Below are positions 6,609 through 8,945 of a stretch of DNA of 8,945 nucleotides, one piece after another. This stretch comes from Deltaproteobacteria bacterium (GTDB taxonomy: Bacteria; Desulfobacterota; Syntrophobacteria; BM002): positions 1 through 8,945 of the forward strand of contig JAGFXI010000060.1 of NCBI GenBank assembly GCA_017861095.1, given 5' to 3'. The position numbers were made by a program, and so were the translations under genes. A model generated the notes under the pieces. The model was not told the origin of the DNA. It did not search any database and worked only from the letters and a program-made list of their open reading frames with translations. Positions within the stretch are counted from its first letter, which is position 1, and every line of letters starts with the position of its first letter.

Positions 6609-7367
6609 ATGCCTGAGAATCGCCCGAGCATCGTCGGTCTGATCCCCGCCCGGGCCGGATCGAAACGCGTTTCCGACAAGAACATTCGCCCCCTGGCCGA
6701 CCACCCGGTGATCGCCTACACTATTGCTGCCGCGCTGCAGAGTGAGATCTTCGCCGCGGTGATCGTGTCCACGGACTCGCCCCAGTATGCCGAGATCGCC
6801 CGACACTACGGGGCTGAGGTGCCCTTCCTGAGGCCGGCTGAGTTCGCCGGCGATTTCTCTCCGGACATCGAGTGGGTGGAGTACACCCTCGAGCGACTCC
6901 GGAGCACGGGTCGAAGCTACGATTGCTTCAGCATCCTTAGGCCCACGAGCCCCTTTCGCCTCCCCGAGACCATTCGCCGCGCCTGGCGGGAGTTTCTCGC
7001 CGAAGAAGGGGTGGACTCCCTCCGGGCGGTGGAGAAATGCAGGCAGCATCCCGGGAAGATGTGGGTGGTGAGGGAGAGACGGATGCTGCCCCTCCTTCCT
7101 CTCGGCCCCGCCGAGCAGCCGTGGCACAGCAGCCAGTACCAGTCCCTTCCCGAGGTCTACGTCCAGAATGCCAGCCTGGAGATCGCGCGCTCGCGGGTAG
7201 TCTTCGAGGGGCGGACCATCGCCGGAACCGTGCTGATGCCATTCTTCACTAAGGGGTACGAAGGCTTTGACGTGAACAACCCCTACGACTGGGATCTGGC
7301 CGAACATCTGGTCCGGGAAGGGATGGCGCGGCTACCCGTCATACCCCAAGCACCGCACACCCCGTAG
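6609..7367 (+). CDS. Acylneuraminate-type cytidylyltransferase (CMP-ulosonic acid synthetase)
   Basis: This 252-aa NeuA/KdsB-superfamily enzyme uses CTP to make a CMP-3-deoxy-ulosonic acid with release of pyrophosphate, in the cytoplasm. The CTP-binding loop is LIPARAGSKR (11-20), followed by DKNIRPL (23-29), VSTDS (53-57), LRPTSPFR (110-117, usually LQPTSPLR) and VQNASLEIA (185-193, usually QNGA-like). The end motif is FDVNNPYDW (220-228), where sialic acid enzymes have DID; Asp221 is kept and Asn223 stands where the second metal-binding Asp is expected, a change also seen, as I recall, in other members of the broad family. ATG 6609 follows AAAGAGG (6598-6604); the nearby ATG at 6605 meets a stop after three codons. 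It lies 9 bases after ALDH and 10 before transketolase. The sequence is closer to the acylneuraminate type than to KdsB, but the sugar it activates is not deducible. Confidence 0.9.
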   Translation: MPENRPSIVGLIPARAGSKRVSDKNIRPLADHPVIAYTIAAALQSEIFAAVIVSTDSPQYAEIARHYGAEVPFLRPAEFAGDFSPDIEWVEYTLERLRSTGRSYDCFSILRPTSPFRLPETIRRAWREFLAEEGVDSLRAVEKCRQHPGKMWVVRERRMLPLLPLGPAEQPWHSSQYQSLPEVYVQNASLEIARSRVVFEGRTIAGTVLMPFFTKGYEGFDVNNPYDWDLAEHLVREGMARLPVIPQAPHTP

Positions 7368-7377
7368 AGGAGAGTCC

Positions 7378-8945
7378 ATGCTAGAGATCAAGCTCATTCC
7401 CCGCGAGGAGTTTCAGCGGATTCAGAGGGCGAATATTCCCAAGTACGACAAGCTGGCCCTTCTCGGCGACATGTGCAGGGCCAACGCTCTGGCAACAGTG
7501 AAACTGGCAGGCTCCGGGCACATCGGCTCGAGCTTCAGCTCCCTCGACATCGTGACCTTTCTCTACTTTGCCGACATGAATACGGCGGAACTGGGCATTC
7601 GCCACCCTGACCGGGATATCTACTTCTCTTCCAAGGGCCATGACGTGCCGGGCTATTATGCCGTTCTCTACGCCCTGGGTATCCTGCCGAAGGAGCAATT
7701 TATCAGGCTGCGCCGTCTCGGCGGGACCCACGGCCATCCGGATGTGAGCATCCCGGGAATCGAGGCGAACTCGGGTTCCCTCGGGATGGGCATCGCCAAG
7801 GCGAAAGGGATGGCCTGGGCCAAGAAGCTTCGGGGTTCCGGCGGTCGGGTCTTCGTCATGACCGGGGACGGCGAGCTCCAGGAAGGACAGATCTGGGAGT
7901 CCCTCCAGACCGCGGCGCACCAAAGGATCACCAACATCCACGTGATCGTGGACTGCAACAAGATCCAGACGGACAAATCGGTGGAAAGGATCATCACCCT
8001 AGGAGATCTCGAGAAGAAGTTCGAGGTCTTCGGCTGGCACGTGGAGCGATGCAGCGGTCACGATTTCGCCGCCCTGGAGGAGGTGGTCCAGGGGTTCCGC
8101 CGGATTACCGATAAGCCCAAGGTGCTGATCGCCGATACCATCAAGGGAAGGGGAGTCTCCTTCATGGAAGGGGCCGCCGCCCTCAGAGACGGCCAGGGGC
8201 TCTACCGCTGGCACGCGGGGGCCCCCGACGACGACTCCTTCGAGGCGGGCTATAGGGAGCTCCTTGAACGGATCAACGGGCGGCTCGGCGCCATGGCGTT
8301 CGCGCCCCTCACCACCGAGCTTCTCGACGCCCGGGAGAAACACCGGACAAGGCTCAAGGACACGGCGGAGAAGGTGGTGAACTCCTTCGGCGAGGCCCTC
8401 GTCGAGGTGGGAGCGCGGCGGAAGGACCTCGTGGTCCTCGATGCGGATCTCTCCGCCGACTGCGGCCTGCGCCCATTCGAGCTCGCCTTTCCCGACCGCT
8501 TCATCGAGAACGGTATCGCCGAGCAGGACATGGTCTCCACCGCGGGGGGGCTGGCGCTTCAGGGGTTCCTTCCCGTGGTGAACTCCTTCGGCGTCTTCCT
8601 CGCCTCCCGGGCGAACGAGCAGATCTATAACAACGCGACGGAGAAGACCAAGATCATCTACGTCTGCCACTACGCGGGCCTTATCCCCGCCGGCCCCGGG
8701 AAGTCCCACCAGAGCCTGAGGGATATCTCCCTCTTCGGGGCTCTCCCGAACTGTGTCATCCTCGAGCCCGGAAACGGCCTGGAGACGAAGCGCGCCCTCG
8801 AGTGGTGCGTGGGCGGGGCGAACGACATCTGCATGATGCGGCTCGCCATCTCGCCCTCGCCCAGAACCATCGCCCTGCCGTCTGACTACCAATTCGCCTT
8901 CGGCCGGGGAACCGTGCTCCATCCCGGCAGCGACGCGGTCCTCTT
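7378..8945 (+). CDS. Transketolase, single-chain, 3' end outside the window
   Basis: The frame is open from ATG 7378 to the window end (522 codons), missing part of the third domain; AGAGGAG (7366-7372) precedes the start. Transketolases use thiamine diphosphate (ThDP) to move a two-carbon ketol unit between sugar phosphates. The N-terminal ThDP domain has SGHIG (His48), SKGHD (His88), THGHPD (His118, His120) and the ThDP motif GDGELQEG (163-170) ending at Asn194 in DCNK. The pyrimidine-binding domain starts at about 325, with the activating glutamate Glu382 in NGIAEQD and a His at GKSHQSLRD (444), where ordinary transketolase has a DGPTHQ-like motif. Many small transketolases split these domains into two genes; here they are one chain. 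It lacks a pathway context of central metabolism, being the last visible gene of the CMP-sugar operon. It probably makes or extends the aldose used by NeuB, or adds a two-carbon branch to a sugar. Confidence 0.9.
   Translation, partial: MLEIKLIPREEFQRIQRANIPKYDKLALLGDMCRANALATVKLAGSGHIGSSFSSLDIVTFLYFADMNTAELGIRHPDRDIYFSSKGHDVPGYYAVLYALGILPKEQFIRLRRLGGTHGHPDVSIPGIEANSGSLGMGIAKAKGMAWAKKLRGSGGRVFVMTGDGELQEGQIWESLQTAAHQRITNIHVIVDCNKIQTDKSVERIITLGDLEKKFEVFGWHVERCSGHDFAALEEVVQGFRRITDKPKVLIADTIKGRGVSFMEGAAALRDGQGLYRWHAGAPDDDSFEAGYRELLERINGRLGAMAFAPLTTELLDAREKHRTRLKDTAEKVVNSFGEALVEVGARRKDLVVLDADLSADCGLRPFELAFPDRFIENGIAEQDMVSTAGGLALQGFLPVVNSFGVFLASRANEQIYNNATEKTKIIYVCHYAGLIPAGPGKSHQSLRDISLFGALPNCVILEPGNGLETKRALEWCVGGANDICMMRLAISPSPRTIALPSDYQFAFGRGTVLHPGSDAVL

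Overview
The window is GC-rich (roughly 60% by eye), and all eight or nine genes lie on the + strand with short gaps or overlaps. It reads as part of a surface-polysaccharide locus (capsule, O-antigen or similar glycan) of a Gram-negative-type bacterium. A proteobacterium of deltaproteobacterial style or a similar high-GC lineage would fit, but no marker gene fixes the taxon. I see no tRNA, rRNA, CRISPR array, insertion sequence or attachment site.

Left block (1-3028): the 3' part of a surface carbohydrate biosynthesis protein with a GT-B-like sugar/phosphosugar transferase fold (1-1059, start outside the window); a doubtful 59-residue ORF (1069-1248); a KdsC-like HAD phosphatase (1283-1831); and a cytoplasmic-looking protein resembling a TIM-barrel glycoside hydrolase (about 1853-3028), which starts at a non-ATG codon.

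Middle (3029-3234): a 206-base gap with a good sigma-70-type promoter (TTGACA at 3141, TACCAT at 3163), a hairpin in the leader and a strong AGGAGG site.

Right block (3235-8945): a tight operon of five genes. They encode a NeuB-family PEP-condensing synthase with a C-terminal SAF domain, a short-chain dehydrogenase, an aldehyde dehydrogenase, an acylneuraminate-type cytidylyltransferase and a single-chain transketolase cut by the window end.

Together NeuB, the HAD phosphatase and the cytidylyltransferase form the standard core for making a CMP-activated 3-deoxy-2-ulosonic acid (sialic-acid/Kdo type). The unusual part is the added transketolase, SDR and ALDH, combined with a NeuB that has Ser where characterised sialic acid synthases have the Arg that contacts the N-acyl group. 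No amino-sugar precursor genes (epimerase, aminotransferase, N-acetyltransferase) are visible. My working inference is a non-aminated, possibly dicarboxylic ulosonic acid: transketolase would supply a short aldose, NeuB would add PEP, HAD would dephosphorylate, SDR plus ALDH would oxidise a terminal CH2OH to COOH, and the cytidylyltransferase would activate the product. A C7 diacid of the 3-deoxy-heptulosaric (Dha) type is one concrete candidate. This is a hypothesis from gene content, not a demonstrated pathway.
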